NCBI GenBank assembly: GCA_046155815.1
Contig: JBJXFY010000447.1
Coordinates: 1 to 6,136 of the forward strand
Direction of reading: 5' to 3'
DNA length: 6,136 nucleotides
Origin: JBJXFY01 sp046155815
GTDB taxonomy: Bacteria > Verrucomicrobiota > Verrucomicrobiia > Limisphaerales > CAIMTB01
Part shown: in pieces, positions 1-6,136 of the stretch
Layout: each line of letters opens with the position of its first letter
How positions within the stretch are numbered: position 1 is the first letter of the stretch
Notes under the pieces: model-generated
Told to the model about the DNA's origin: nothing
The model's input: the letters and a program-made list of their open reading frames with translations, nothing else
Database searches by the model: none
Program-made: the position numbers and the translations under genes

Positions 1-1
1 T

Positions 2-2080
2 TACGTGGAGATCTTCCCCAAGACGCTCGAGGTCGAGATCAACGTCGCGATTGATGAAGGCCTCTGGAACATCCACATCAACCAGACCCGCACCGCCACC
101 GACGCCGTCTGGCCCGGCCATTACAGCTCCACGGCCGCCAACGTCAATGCCTTCGAGATCAACGGCCATCTTGAAACCAGCGACGCCGATAATCCCTACA
201 CGGAAACCGTCCGTCTCGGACTGCGCCGGGTGTTCACCTACCTCGCCCGTTACAACATCGGGGTGCAGACGCTCGGGAACCCGGACAGCAACGGCAACGG
301 GTTCGGCATCTATGTGCCGCAGTATCCCAATGATTATCAGGTCGGCATCATGATTGACTGCCTGATTGCCACTGGAACACCGGCGGCCATCGCGCCCACC
401 GGACCGGTGGACGTCATCGGACGCTCCTACAAGGATATCGTGCAGGACATGGTGGATTACTACGCTTTCGCCCAGTACGACGGCGGCGGCGGCGGCTATC
501 CCGTGCTGGGCGGCTGGCGGTACAGCGCCAACCAGTTCCCCGACAATTCCGCGGCCCAGTGGGCGGCCGTCGGCCTGATTCCCGCCGAACACATCTGGGG
601 CTGCACCGTGCCCGCCTGGGTCAAGCCGGCGAACCTCGACTGGCTGAGGTACAGCCAGGACACCACCGGTGCGGATGCCGGTGTCTTCGGCTACACCGGC
701 CCGTCGCCCATCTTCGGGCCTTTTGGCACCACTCCCTCCGGCATGGTGCAGCTTGCCATGGTCGGCGTCGGCCGCGGCAACATCATGTGGGATCGCTCCG
801 AGACCTTCATGCGCGACAATTTCGGCAACGCTGCGGGCGAGGGCCAGTACTGGCTCAACGTGAAGGAGTTTTACTACGGCCTCTTCGCCTTCGTGAAATG
901 CCTCCTGCTGCACGACGCCAACGGCGACGGCACGCCGGAACCCATCCTGAGCCTCCAGTCCGCCACCGCCGGGGTCACCCCGCTGGACTGGTACTCCGCG
1001 CAGGCCCCGCCCTTTGGTTCGGATCCCACGGACGGCGTTGCCCGCAGCCTGCTCAAGGACCAAAACGCTGCCGGTGGTTGGAGCGGCCACACTTGGACGG
1101 GTGAAACCGACCCCTACGCCACGGCTTGGGCCATCATCATGCTCCGCCGGACGATCTTCGACTCTGGCAACCCCGTCGCGGTCGCCAAGGCCTCGCCCAA
1201 CCCCGCCGTCGCCGGGCAGATCATCCAGCTCGATGGCGCGGACTCCTTCCACCAGGATCCGGCCCACGTGGTGGACTCGTGGGAGTGGGACCTGGACAAC
1301 AACGGTACGTATGACGTGAGCGGGCCGTTCCCCACCGTGTCCTTCCCGGTGGTGGGCGACTACCCCGTCAAGCTCCTTGTCACGGATGATTCGTCGCCGG
1401 AGCTCGTGGCGACCACCACGATCACGATCCGCATCACCACGCCGCCGATCGCCCCGACCGCGGACGCTGACGGCCCGTACAACTTCTGCGAGGGCCGTAC
1501 ACCGTGGTTCCTCGACGCCACCGGCTCCGTGAATCCCGACGAGGGCCAGTCCGAGCCCGGCCAGCCCGGCGACACCATCCAGTCCTATGAGTGGGATCTG
1601 GACGGCGACGGGCAGTTTGACGACGCCACCGGCGCCCAGCCGGACGTGACCGCCTTCTTCACCGCGCTCGGACCCGGCAGCCACCTGGTCCAGGTGCGGG
1701 TCACCGACACCACCGGCACCTCTTATCCCAGCAGCACGTTTGGCGACCTGTCCGACACGGACTCCGCGATCGCGGTGATCAAGTCCGCCAACGATCCGGA
1801 CTGCGACTGCGTGGATGACCTCGCCGCCCGGGCCAAGCCCGGCAAGGTCCAGTTGACCTGGGGTCACACCGGTGCCGACCACTACAACGTGTACCGCGGC
1901 ACCATCGCCGGCGGGCCTTATCTCAAGATCGGCTCCACCGCGTCCACCTACTCCACGTATCTGGACACAACGGTCGTCAACGGCACGACCTACTACTACG
2001 TCGTCCGGCCGGCCGATGCACTGGACCGTGAACTTTGCCAGTCCAACGAGGCCGGTGCCCGGCCGAGCAGTCGTCGTTAG
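2..2080 (+). CDS. Exported toroid-PKD-PKD-FN3 multidomain protein (5' partial)
   Basis: The gene is cut by the window edge: the frame is open from base 2, and the GTG at 5 is an unlikely start because no signal peptide follows and the first helix is already under way. Counting that GTG as residue 1, residues 1 to about 390 look like an alpha/alpha toroid of the squalene-cyclase/prenyltransferase type. Repeat-like segments sit near 169-190 (GGWRY), 223-255 and 350-380, with a QxxxGxW motif at Q353-W359. D304-E312 (DANGDGTPE) resembles an EF-hand or dockerin calcium loop. Two PKD domains follow, about 392-478 (WEWDLDNNG near 426) and 482-596 (YEWDLDGDG at 528), then C600/C602 and an FN3-like domain at about 605-689 (YNVYRG, YYYVV). 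PKD and FN3 modules are typical of secreted or surface proteins, so an envelope or extracellular, possibly carbohydrate- or partner-binding, role is inferred. No DxDD motif is visible, so terpene cyclisation is not supported. The ligand is unknown. Confidence 0.85.
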   Translation, partial: YVEIFPKTLEVEINVAIDEGLWNIHINQTRTATDAVWPGHYSSTAANVNAFEINGHLETSDADNPYTETVRLGLRRVFTYLARYNIGVQTLGNPDSNGNGFGIYVPQYPNDYQVGIMIDCLIATGTPAAIAPTGPVDVIGRSYKDIVQDMVDYYAFAQYDGGGGGYPVLGGWRYSANQFPDNSAAQWAAVGLIPAEHIWGCTVPAWVKPANLDWLRYSQDTTGADAGVFGYTGPSPIFGPFGTTPSGMVQLAMVGVGRGNIMWDRSETFMRDNFGNAAGEGQYWLNVKEFYYGLFAFVKCLLLHDANGDGTPEPILSLQSATAGVTPLDWYSAQAPPFGSDPTDGVARSLLKDQNAAGGWSGHTWTGETDPYATAWAIIMLRRTIFDSGNPVAVAKASPNPAVAGQIIQLDGADSFHQDPAHVVDSWEWDLDNNGTYDVSGPFPTVSFPVVGDYPVKLLVTDDSSPELVATTTITIRITTPPIAPTADADGPYNFCEGRTPWFLDATGSVNPDEGQSEPGQPGDTIQSYEWDLDGDGQFDDATGAQPDVTAFFTALGPGSHLVQVRVTDTTGTSYPSSTFGDLSDTDSAIAVIKSANDPDCDCVDDLAARAKPGKVQLTWGHTGADHYNVYRGTIAGGPYLKIGSTASTYSTYLDTTVVNGTTYYYVVRPADALDRELCQSNEAGARPSSRR

Positions 2081-2091
2081 GGAATCTGACG

Positions 2092-2110
2092 GGCCGCAGG
2101 CACTGCGGCC
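2092..2110 (+). other. Short GC-rich hairpin just after the toroid-PKD gene
   Basis: A perfect 8-base inverted repeat (GGCCGCAG at 2092-2099, CTGCGGCC at 2103-2110) with a 3-base loop begins 12 bases after the stop codon. No T-run follows, so on its own it is a weak terminator candidate. It may instead protect the 3' end of the transcript or act together with the next hairpin. Confidence 0.4.
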
Positions 2111-2135
2111 GCTCATCGCGAGAGACACCGCAACG

Positions 2136-2175
2136 CGAGGCTGGTGGCCTGTTTGGCGCCAGCCTCGTCATTTTG
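2136..2175 (+). terminator. Likely intrinsic terminator of the toroid-PKD gene
   Basis: A perfect 9-base GC-rich stem (CGAGGCTGG at 2136-2144 with CCAGCCTCG at 2159-2167) is followed at once by TCATTTTG. This is the hairpin plus T-rich layout of a Rho-independent terminator, although the T-run is short and interrupted. It lies 55 bases past the stop at 2080 and ends 15 bases before the next ATG, so it would separate the upstream gene from the 2191-5184 cluster. The T-run is also part of a 14-base repeat shared with 3075-3088. Confidence 0.55.
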
Positions 2176-2190
2176 ACCAGCGCCATAACC

Positions 2191-3015
2191 ATGCCTTCCT
2201 CCGGTTCCCCATGCCGATGCCGCTTGTCGGCGGCCAGCGCCACCTTGGCGGCCGTGGCATGCCTCGTGATGCCCGTCGCCGGCCAGCAGCCCGCCGCCGC
2301 CCCCGGCCGTCCTGAAATCCCCGTCGCCCGCAGCGCGGGGCCGCCTGACCGCTCGCCGCCGCCCGAGGCCTCCGCGTGGACGAACTTGGTCATCCGGCCG
2401 GCGGGCGCGGGCGTCTTCGAGCTGGGTCCGGTGCGCTTTGACCGGGCCACGCGGACCGCCACCTTTCCCGCGACGATCAACATGCTCCAAGGTCCCGTCG
2501 AATACTTGATCGTGTCCGGTTACGGCAAGACGCACGAGAGCATCCTGCGCACGTCCGCGGAACCCTTTCACGTCCACCTGGCCATGCTCCTTATGGATGC
2601 GAAGGCCGCGGGCATGCCGACCAACGAGTCCGTGGCCCCCGCCCTACGGCCGCCCCAGCAGCCGGGGCAGATCCTCGCGCCGGCGGCCCAGCCCGTGGCC
2701 GGGGACCGCGTCCACGTCGAGGTGGAATGGGAGCGCGGGGGCCAAAAGCTCCGGCAGCCCGCCAGCGACTTCATCACCAACGCCCGAGAGGGCCGCGCGA
2801 TGTCCGACGGCCCGTGGACCTATAGCGGCGGCCAGGTCGTGCAGGGCTTCTTCACGCCCCAGCAGACCGGCTCCATCGCGGCCGTCATCACCGATCCGGA
2901 CGCCCTGATCAATAACCCCCGCGCCGGCCATGAGAATGACGACATCTGGCTCGTGGACACGAACGCCATCCCGCCCTTGAACACCCCGGTGCAGGTCATC
3001 ATCCAACTGAGGTGA
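2191..3015 (+). CDS. Secreted YdjY-domain protein
   Basis: This encodes 274 residues. The ATG at 2191 was chosen because it gives a signal peptide (R9, R11, then a hydrophobic core at about 12-30, with likely cleavage near A30-Q32). An in-frame ATG at 2035 would overlap the previous gene and lacks a signal. C24 after LAAVA is a poor lipobox, so a lipoprotein is possible but less likely. A Pro/Ala-rich linker runs to about 62. The rest matches the YdjY domain as I know it: GPVEYLIV near 101-108, GKTHES at 112-117, a LAMLLMDA helix at 130-137, GDRVHVEVEW, then GPWTYSGG, a DPDALINNP segment and a C-terminal IPPLNTPVQV strand. YdjY domains have no established biochemical activity that I know of. 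No Shine-Dalgarno sequence is visible before the ATG. It is 16 bases upstream of the toroid gene and probably co-transcribed with it. The family call is fairly sure; the function is unknown. Confidence 0.85.
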   Translation: MPSSGSPCRCRLSAASATLAAVACLVMPVAGQQPAAAPGRPEIPVARSAGPPDRSPPPEASAWTNLVIRPAGAGVFELGPVRFDRATRTATFPATINMLQGPVEYLIVSGYGKTHESILRTSAEPFHVHLAMLLMDAKAAGMPTNESVAPALRPPQQPGQILAPAAQPVAGDRVHVEVEWERGGQKLRQPASDFITNAREGRAMSDGPWTYSGGQVVQGFFTPQQTGSIAAVITDPDALINNPRAGHENDDIWLVDTNAIPPLNTPVQVIIQLR

Positions 3016-3031
3016 CCTCACCCTCCCGACC

Positions 3032-4201
3032 ATGAAGACTCCGTTCCCCCGGCCCGCCGCCCTCGCCTTTCTCGGCCTCGTCATTTTGGCCGCCCTGTCT
3101 CCGGCAACGGCCGCCGCGCCGGCGCGCGCGGACCTCGATGCCGCCATCAACCGCGGCGTCGAGTTCCTGCTGAAGCAGCAGAACTCGAACGGCTGGTGGT
3201 CCTCCGCCGACCAGCCGGGCGTCACCGCCCTGGTGCTGACCGCGCTGAACCGCGAGCCCACCGGACGCTTCTCCCCGACCCGGCCGTCCGAACTGAACCG
3301 CGCCTACGACTTCATCCTCTCCAGCGCGAAACCCGACGGCAGCATCCACCGCGGCCAGCTCGCCAACTACAACACCGCCCTCAGCCTCCTTGCCCTCAGC
3401 ACGGCCGCCGACCCGAACTTCCTCCCCGTGATCCGCGCCGCGCGCGGCTATCTTGCCGGCTCACAGATTGACTTCGGCGAGCCCGGCCAGGCCGACACCC
3501 CCTTCGACGGCGGCGTTGGGTACGGCAGCAAGTACCAGCATTCGGACATGAACAACACGATCATGGCGCTCGAGGCCATGCGCTGGTCCGAGGCCGCCCT
3601 GCCGCGCGACGAACAGGCCGGCTCCGCGGCGAAGGATCTCAACTGGGCCGCCGCCATCCACTTCCTCCAGAACTGCCAGAACCTGCCCGAACGGAACAAG
3701 GCGGACTGGGTGTCGGAAGACGCAAAGGACCGTGGCGGTTTCGTCTATTATCCCGGCCACACCAAGTCACAGAGCGTCACCAATCCCGTAACCGGCCGCG
3801 TGGCGCTGCGCTCCTACGGCAGCATCAGCTACGCGGGCCTCATGAGTTACATTTATGCCAGGGTCGGCCGGGATGACCCCCGCGTCGCCGCCGTGCTCGA
3901 CTGGCTCCAGTCCAATTACACGCTGGACGAGAATCCCGGCATGGGGCCGGAGGGCTACTACTACTATCTGCACCTCATGACCAAGGCGCTCACCGCCGCC
4001 AGGGTGGACACCGTCCGCCTCGCGGACGGTCGCGAGGTCCGCTGGCGCGACGAGGTGGCGTCCCGCCTGCTTTCCCTCCAGCACCCTGACGGCTCATGGC
4101 TGAACCCGGCCGACCGCTGGTGGGAGGGCGATCCCAACCTGGTCACGGCCTACGTGCTGCTCGCGCTCGAAATGCTGCGGGCGGAACTCCCGAAAGGCTG
4201 A
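3032..4201 (+). CDS. Secreted prenyltransferase/squalene-oxidase repeat (toroid) protein
   Basis: This encodes 389 residues. The N-terminus is a clear signal peptide: K2 and R7, a hydrophobic core at about 9-22, and an AxA-type site, most likely after A33. The mature protein is an alpha/alpha toroid with QW motifs (QxxxGxW) at both ends, Q50-W56 and Q350-W356. Between them are repeat segments with DGS or GG turns followed by T/N-A-L-x-L helices, near 92-121, 160-185, 235-243, 260-277 and 300-320. The C-terminal part (GPEGYYYYLHLM, then RWWEGDPNLVTAYVLLALE) resembles toroid proteins common in planctomycetes and verrucomicrobia. It has no DxDD motif and no obvious Zn ligand set of prenyltransferase beta subunits, so an exported binding, scaffold or lyase-like role is as plausible as terpenoid chemistry. 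No Shine-Dalgarno sequence is visible. Its stop TGA shares its last base with the ATG of the hydrolase gene, implying translational coupling. Confidence 0.9.
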   Translation: MKTPFPRPAALAFLGLVILAALSPATAAAPARADLDAAINRGVEFLLKQQNSNGWWSSADQPGVTALVLTALNREPTGRFSPTRPSELNRAYDFILSSAKPDGSIHRGQLANYNTALSLLALSTAADPNFLPVIRAARGYLAGSQIDFGEPGQADTPFDGGVGYGSKYQHSDMNNTIMALEAMRWSEAALPRDEQAGSAAKDLNWAAAIHFLQNCQNLPERNKADWVSEDAKDRGGFVYYPGHTKSQSVTNPVTGRVALRSYGSISYAGLMSYIYARVGRDDPRVAAVLDWLQSNYTLDENPGMGPEGYYYYLHLMTKALTAARVDTVRLADGREVRWRDEVASRLLSLQHPDGSWLNPADRWWEGDPNLVTAYVLLALEMLRAELPKG

Positions 4202-5184
4202 TGCCCGCGGCGGCGCTTTTCCTGGCCGCGCTGCTGGCGGAAGGCGGGCTTTCCAGCCCGCCGGCAGACCGCACCGCCATCCTTGTGCGGATGGAGCAGG
4301 TCATGGGTGCCTTTCCACCCGCTGCACGGCGGGTGCCGCTCGAGTTGCGGACTCTCCACGAAACCGACCAGGGCGATTACCTGCGGCGGGAAGTGAGTTT
4401 CCAGAGCGAACCGGGCTCTCGGATCACGGCGTGGCTGCTGGTGCCCAAGTCAGTGCTGGGCCGGCAACGTTCCGCGCCGGCCGTGCTGGGACTGCACCAG
4501 ACTCATCCCGCTGGCCGGCGGGTCGTCGTCGGGCTTGGGGATTCGCCGGACGACGAGTACGGCGTGGAGTTGGCGCGGCGTGGCTTCGTGTCCCTCGCGC
4601 CGCCGTACCCGCTGCTTGGGGACTATGCTCCCGACCTGAAGTCACTGGGTTACGCCAGCGGCACCATGAAGGCGGTCTGGGACAACTCCCGCGCGCTCGA
4701 CCTGCTGGCCGCGCTGCCCTTTGTCTCCACCAACCGCGGCTTCGGCGCCATCGGCCACTCGCTCGGCGGGCACAACGCGCTGTTCACCGCCGCGTTTGAT
4801 GAACGCCTCACGGCCGTGGTCACGAGCTGCGGCTTCGACTCCTTCCGCGACTACCATGACGGCGATCCCGCCGTGTGGGCGCCGGGACGCGGCTGGACCT
4901 CGGAGCGCTACATGCCGCGCCTCGCGGCGTATCTCAGGCGGCTCGACGAGATTCCCTTCGATTTCACGGACGTGCTGTCCGCCATTGCGCCGCGGGCCGT
5001 GTTCGTGAGCGCGCCGATGGGCGACACGAACTTCCGGTGGCGCAGCGCAGCGCGGGTCACCGCGGCGGTGCGGCCGGACTTCAATGCGGCCACTCTCGTC
5101 GTGGAGCATCCGGACTGCGGCCACCGCTTCCCGCCGGAGGCGCGGGTGCGGGCGTACGAGTTCCTCGAACGCCGCCTGAAGTAG
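4201..5184 (+). CDS. Alpha/beta hydrolase (esterase or dienelactone-hydrolase-like)
   Basis: This encodes 327 residues. The ATG at 4201 overlaps the preceding TGA by one base; an upstream ATG at 4096 would overlap the toroid gene by over 100 bases. The hydrolase core is clear: an early strand with GLHQTHP at 97-103 (probable oxyanion region), then RGFVSLAPPYP at 127-137, the nucleophile elbow GHSLGG with S187, a probable acid D275 in APMGDTNF, and H308 in DCGHRFPP. A C-terminal AYEFLERRL helix closes the fold. All three triad residues are present, so it should be active, probably on an ester or similar acyl bond. The substrate is unknown. It lacks the GCSRxG nucleophile motif of CE15 glucuronoyl esterases. 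Residues 1-22 are hydrophobic but have no positive charge before the core, so export is uncertain. The link to two exported proteins suggests it acts on the same material. Confidence 0.88.
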   Translation: MPAAALFLAALLAEGGLSSPPADRTAILVRMEQVMGAFPPAARRVPLELRTLHETDQGDYLRREVSFQSEPGSRITAWLLVPKSVLGRQRSAPAVLGLHQTHPAGRRVVVGLGDSPDDEYGVELARRGFVSLAPPYPLLGDYAPDLKSLGYASGTMKAVWDNSRALDLLAALPFVSTNRGFGAIGHSLGGHNALFTAAFDERLTAVVTSCGFDSFRDYHDGDPAVWAPGRGWTSERYMPRLAAYLRRLDEIPFDFTDVLSAIAPRAVFVSAPMGDTNFRWRSAARVTAAVRPDFNAATLVVEHPDCGHRFPPEARVRAYEFLERRLK

Positions 5185-5197
5185 GCCGGCCCCGCGC

Positions 5198-5221
5198 AAC
5201 TTTCTTCGCGCCGCGGTGCTG
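5198..5221 (+). promoter_or_regulatory. Candidate ECF-type promoter element upstream of the sigma gene
   Basis: This AT-poor gap contains a GCAACTTTC block whose AAC lies 39 bases before the ATG at 5237. AAC within the -35 box is common in ECF-sigma promoters. A GGATAA stretch about 18 bases further on could be the -10 region, which would make the transcript nearly leaderless. The same 24-base pattern recurs at 5848-5871 before the next gene with 19 of 24 bases identical. Promoter function is inferred only. Confidence 0.35.
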
Positions 5222-5236
5222 GATAAGCTCCCGCCG

Positions 5237-5872
5237 ATGGACTCCCCAGCGCCCGACCCGGACGCCGAGCTGATGCTGCGCGTGAAGCGCGGCGACCGCG
5301 GGGCCTTCGAGGAGCTGCTCAACCGCTGGCGGCAGCCGGTGCTCAATTTCGTCGCGCGCCAGATCCAGGACGATGACGAGGCGGAGGACCTGGCCCAGCA
5401 CGTCTTCGTGCAGGTATGGAAGACGGCCGCGCGCTACGAGGCCACGTCGCGCTTCACGACGTGGCTGTTCACCATCGCGCGCAACCTGGCGCTGAACGAA
5501 CGCCGCCGACGCGGCCGGCATCCCGCCGTGCCGCTCGACGAGCCGCTGGATACCGGCGAGGCGGAGCTGCCCCGCCAACGGGTGGACGCGCACACCGCGC
5601 CGGCGGACGAGGAGGCGCAGCTTCACGAGCTGGGCCGCAAGATCGAGGAGGCCCTCGCCGCGCTGCCCGAGCCGCAGCGCACGGCCATCCTCCTCTTCCG
5701 CGACACGGAAATGTCCTACGAGGAAATTGCGCGCGTGCTGCGCTGCTCCGTGTCCGCGACGAAGTCCGTGATCCACCGCGGGCGCGAAACCCTGAAGGCG
5801 CGGCTGAAGCCCTACCTGCGCACCGGCGCGTGGACGCCGGGCGCGGAAACTTTCCCCGCCCCGCGGGGTTGA
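5237..5872 (+). CDS. ECF-type RNA polymerase sigma-70 factor
   Basis: This encodes 211 residues, a normal length for an ECF sigma factor. The ATG at 5237 is preferred over the in-frame GTG at 5216, since the family usually starts shortly before the DAELMLRVKRGD helix. Region 2 spans about 18-94, with the core-binding segment DDEAEDLAQHVFVQVWK (46-62) and the -10 recognition helix FTTWLFTIARNLALNERRRR (73-92). An acidic linker at about 100-128 leads to region 4 (about 136-191). There LPEPQRTAILLF and MSYEEIARVLRCSVSATKSVIHRGRE form the -35 helix-turn-helix. There is no long C-terminal domain, only a tail of about 20 residues. It would direct polymerase to a small regulon, probably including itself. 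The start has no visible Shine-Dalgarno sequence. The gene begins 52 bases after the hydrolase stop with no terminator seen between, so read-through from the cluster is possible. Confidence 0.95.
   Translation: MDSPAPDPDAELMLRVKRGDRGAFEELLNRWRQPVLNFVARQIQDDDEAEDLAQHVFVQVWKTAARYEATSRFTTWLFTIARNLALNERRRRGRHPAVPLDEPLDTGEAELPRQRVDAHTAPADEEAQLHELGRKIEEALAALPEPQRTAILLFRDTEMSYEEIARVLRCSVSATKSVIHRGRETLKARLKPYLRTGAWTPGAETFPAPRG
5848..5871 (+). promoter_or_regulatory. Second copy of the sigma-gene upstream element
   Basis: This stretch is within the last codons of the sigma gene and 37 bases before the next ATG. It repeats the AACTTTC block and the CCGCGG block of 5198-5221 at the same internal spacing. 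It includes a perfect 10-base palindrome (CCCCGCGGGG, 5859-5868). It may be a promoter for the putative anti-sigma gene, but it also encodes the sigma C-terminus, so chance in GC-rich coding DNA is a real alternative. Confidence 0.25.
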
Positions 5873-5877
5873 AGGAG
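5871..5877 (+). promoter_or_regulatory. Strong Shine-Dalgarno site of the putative anti-sigma gene
   Basis: GAAGGAG ends 7 bases before the ATG at 5885 and overlaps the sigma stop codon. It is the only strong Shine-Dalgarno sequence before a gene in this window and it fixes the start of the downstream reading frame. Confidence 0.75.
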
Positions 5878-5884
5878 AGGCGAC

Positions 5885-6136
5885 ATGGCAGAACCCCATT
5901 CCCCTGAATCCCTTGACGCGCTCCTCCGGCGCTCGCTCGGCGCGGAGCGGCGTGCCGCGCTGGAGCGCCGGCCCGGCGCCAAGGCGGAGGACATCGCGCT
6001 GGCCCGGGCGCTCGCCCGGCTGCCGGACAAGCCCGTCGCCAGCAACTTCAACGCCCGTGTGCTCGCCGCGCTGGACCGCCCCGAGGCCGCGCCCGTGCCG
6101 GTCCCGTGGTGGCGGTGCCTGCCGCGCTGGGCGCCC
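5885..6136 (+). CDS. Putative anti-sigma factor, membrane-anchored (3' partial)
   Basis: 84 residues are visible before the window ends in an open frame. The start is set by the Shine-Dalgarno sequence just upstream, and the gene follows the sigma stop by 12 bases, the usual place for a cognate anti-sigma factor. The visible part is Arg/Ala/Glu-rich and helical: a leucine-rich N-terminal helix (8-28), then ALARALARLPDKPVASNFNARVL (38-60). The latter part resembles the short conserved segment in small proteins encoded after ECF sigma genes in verrucomicrobia. A Pro/Trp-rich stretch at 70-84 (VPWWRCLPRW) looks like the approach to a transmembrane helix beyond the edge. There is no HxxxCxxC zinc motif, so it is not a classical ZAS anti-sigma factor in the part seen. 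The role is inferred from position and family resemblance and could be wrong. Confidence 0.7.
   Translation, partial: MAEPHSPESLDALLRRSLGAERRAALERRPGAKAEDIALARALARLPDKPVASNFNARVLAALDRPEAAPVPVPWWRCLPRWAP

Noticed and set aside
482..496. (GGC)5 tract as a phase-variable repeat
   Set aside because: It encodes five glycines in frame. A three-base unit would only change the glycine count, and the tract is short, so it is most likely a flexible loop.
2173..2189. TTGACC and CATAAC as a sigma-70 promoter before the YdjY gene
   Set aside because: The two boxes are only 5 bases apart, far less than the roughly 17 needed, and the ATG follows directly.
2035..2190. Upstream in-frame start for the YdjY gene
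   Set aside because: Starting at 2035 would overlap the previous gene, run through both hairpins and place an Arg-rich segment before the signal peptide.
5185..5236. Terminator between hydrolase and sigma genes
   Set aside because: Only a weak 4-base inverted repeat (GCGC) is present, without a T-run placed after a stem.
4642..5346. Long antisense open frame opposite the hydrolase
   Set aside because: It overlaps a well-supported alpha/beta hydrolase with an apparent catalytic triad and has low-complexity composition, no start signal and no family resemblance.
5081..5899. Long antisense open frame (272 codons) opposite the sigma gene
   Set aside because: It is a by-product of high GC content. 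Its translation is rich in Arg, Gly and Ala with no recognisable domain, while the + strand encodes a clear ECF sigma factor.
1..6136. Mobile element, CRISPR array or defence system
   Set aside because: No transposase, integrase, nuclease or regularly spaced repeats were seen, and base composition looks even across the window.

Overview
All six genes in this window lie on the + strand of a GC-rich bacterial chromosome segment. Their make-up points to a PVC-superphylum bacterium, most likely Verrucomicrobiota. The clues are secreted squalene-cyclase-like toroid proteins, a YdjY-domain protein, PKD/FN3 surface modules, an ECF sigma factor followed by a small Zn-motif-less putative anti-sigma factor, and genes that mostly lack Shine-Dalgarno sequences. 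This assignment comes from family knowledge and was not tested by a search.

Region 1 (1-2080) is the 3' part of a large exported protein: an alpha/alpha-toroid domain with a QW motif and an EF-hand-like calcium loop, then two PKD domains and a C-terminal FN3-like domain. The 110-base gap after it (2081-2190) holds two perfect inverted repeats, the second followed by a T-rich stretch, and looks like a terminator region.

Region 2 (2191-5184) is a compact three-gene cluster. It encodes a secreted YdjY-domain protein, a secreted prenyltransferase/squalene-oxidase-repeat toroid with QW motifs at both ends, and an alpha/beta hydrolase with an apparent Ser-Asp-His triad. The first two genes are 16 bases apart, and the toroid stop and hydrolase start share one base. 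Two toroid proteins around a YdjY protein and a hydrolase suggest one envelope or extracellular function. The substrate cannot be read from the sequence, and neither toroid shows the DxDD catalytic motif of squalene-hopene cyclases.

Region 3 (5185-6136) is a regulatory pair: an ECF sigma-70 factor, and 12 bases later a truncated gene that is probably its anti-sigma factor and has the only strong Shine-Dalgarno sequence in the window. A related 24-base element (19/24 identical) lies 39 bases before the sigma ATG and 37 bases before the anti-sigma ATG, and may be an autoregulatory promoter motif.

I saw no tRNA, rRNA, CRISPR array, insertion sequence or phage gene. Most of the window is recognisable. 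The least described parts are the toroid/YdjY/toroid/hydrolase grouping and the paired element around the sigma gene.
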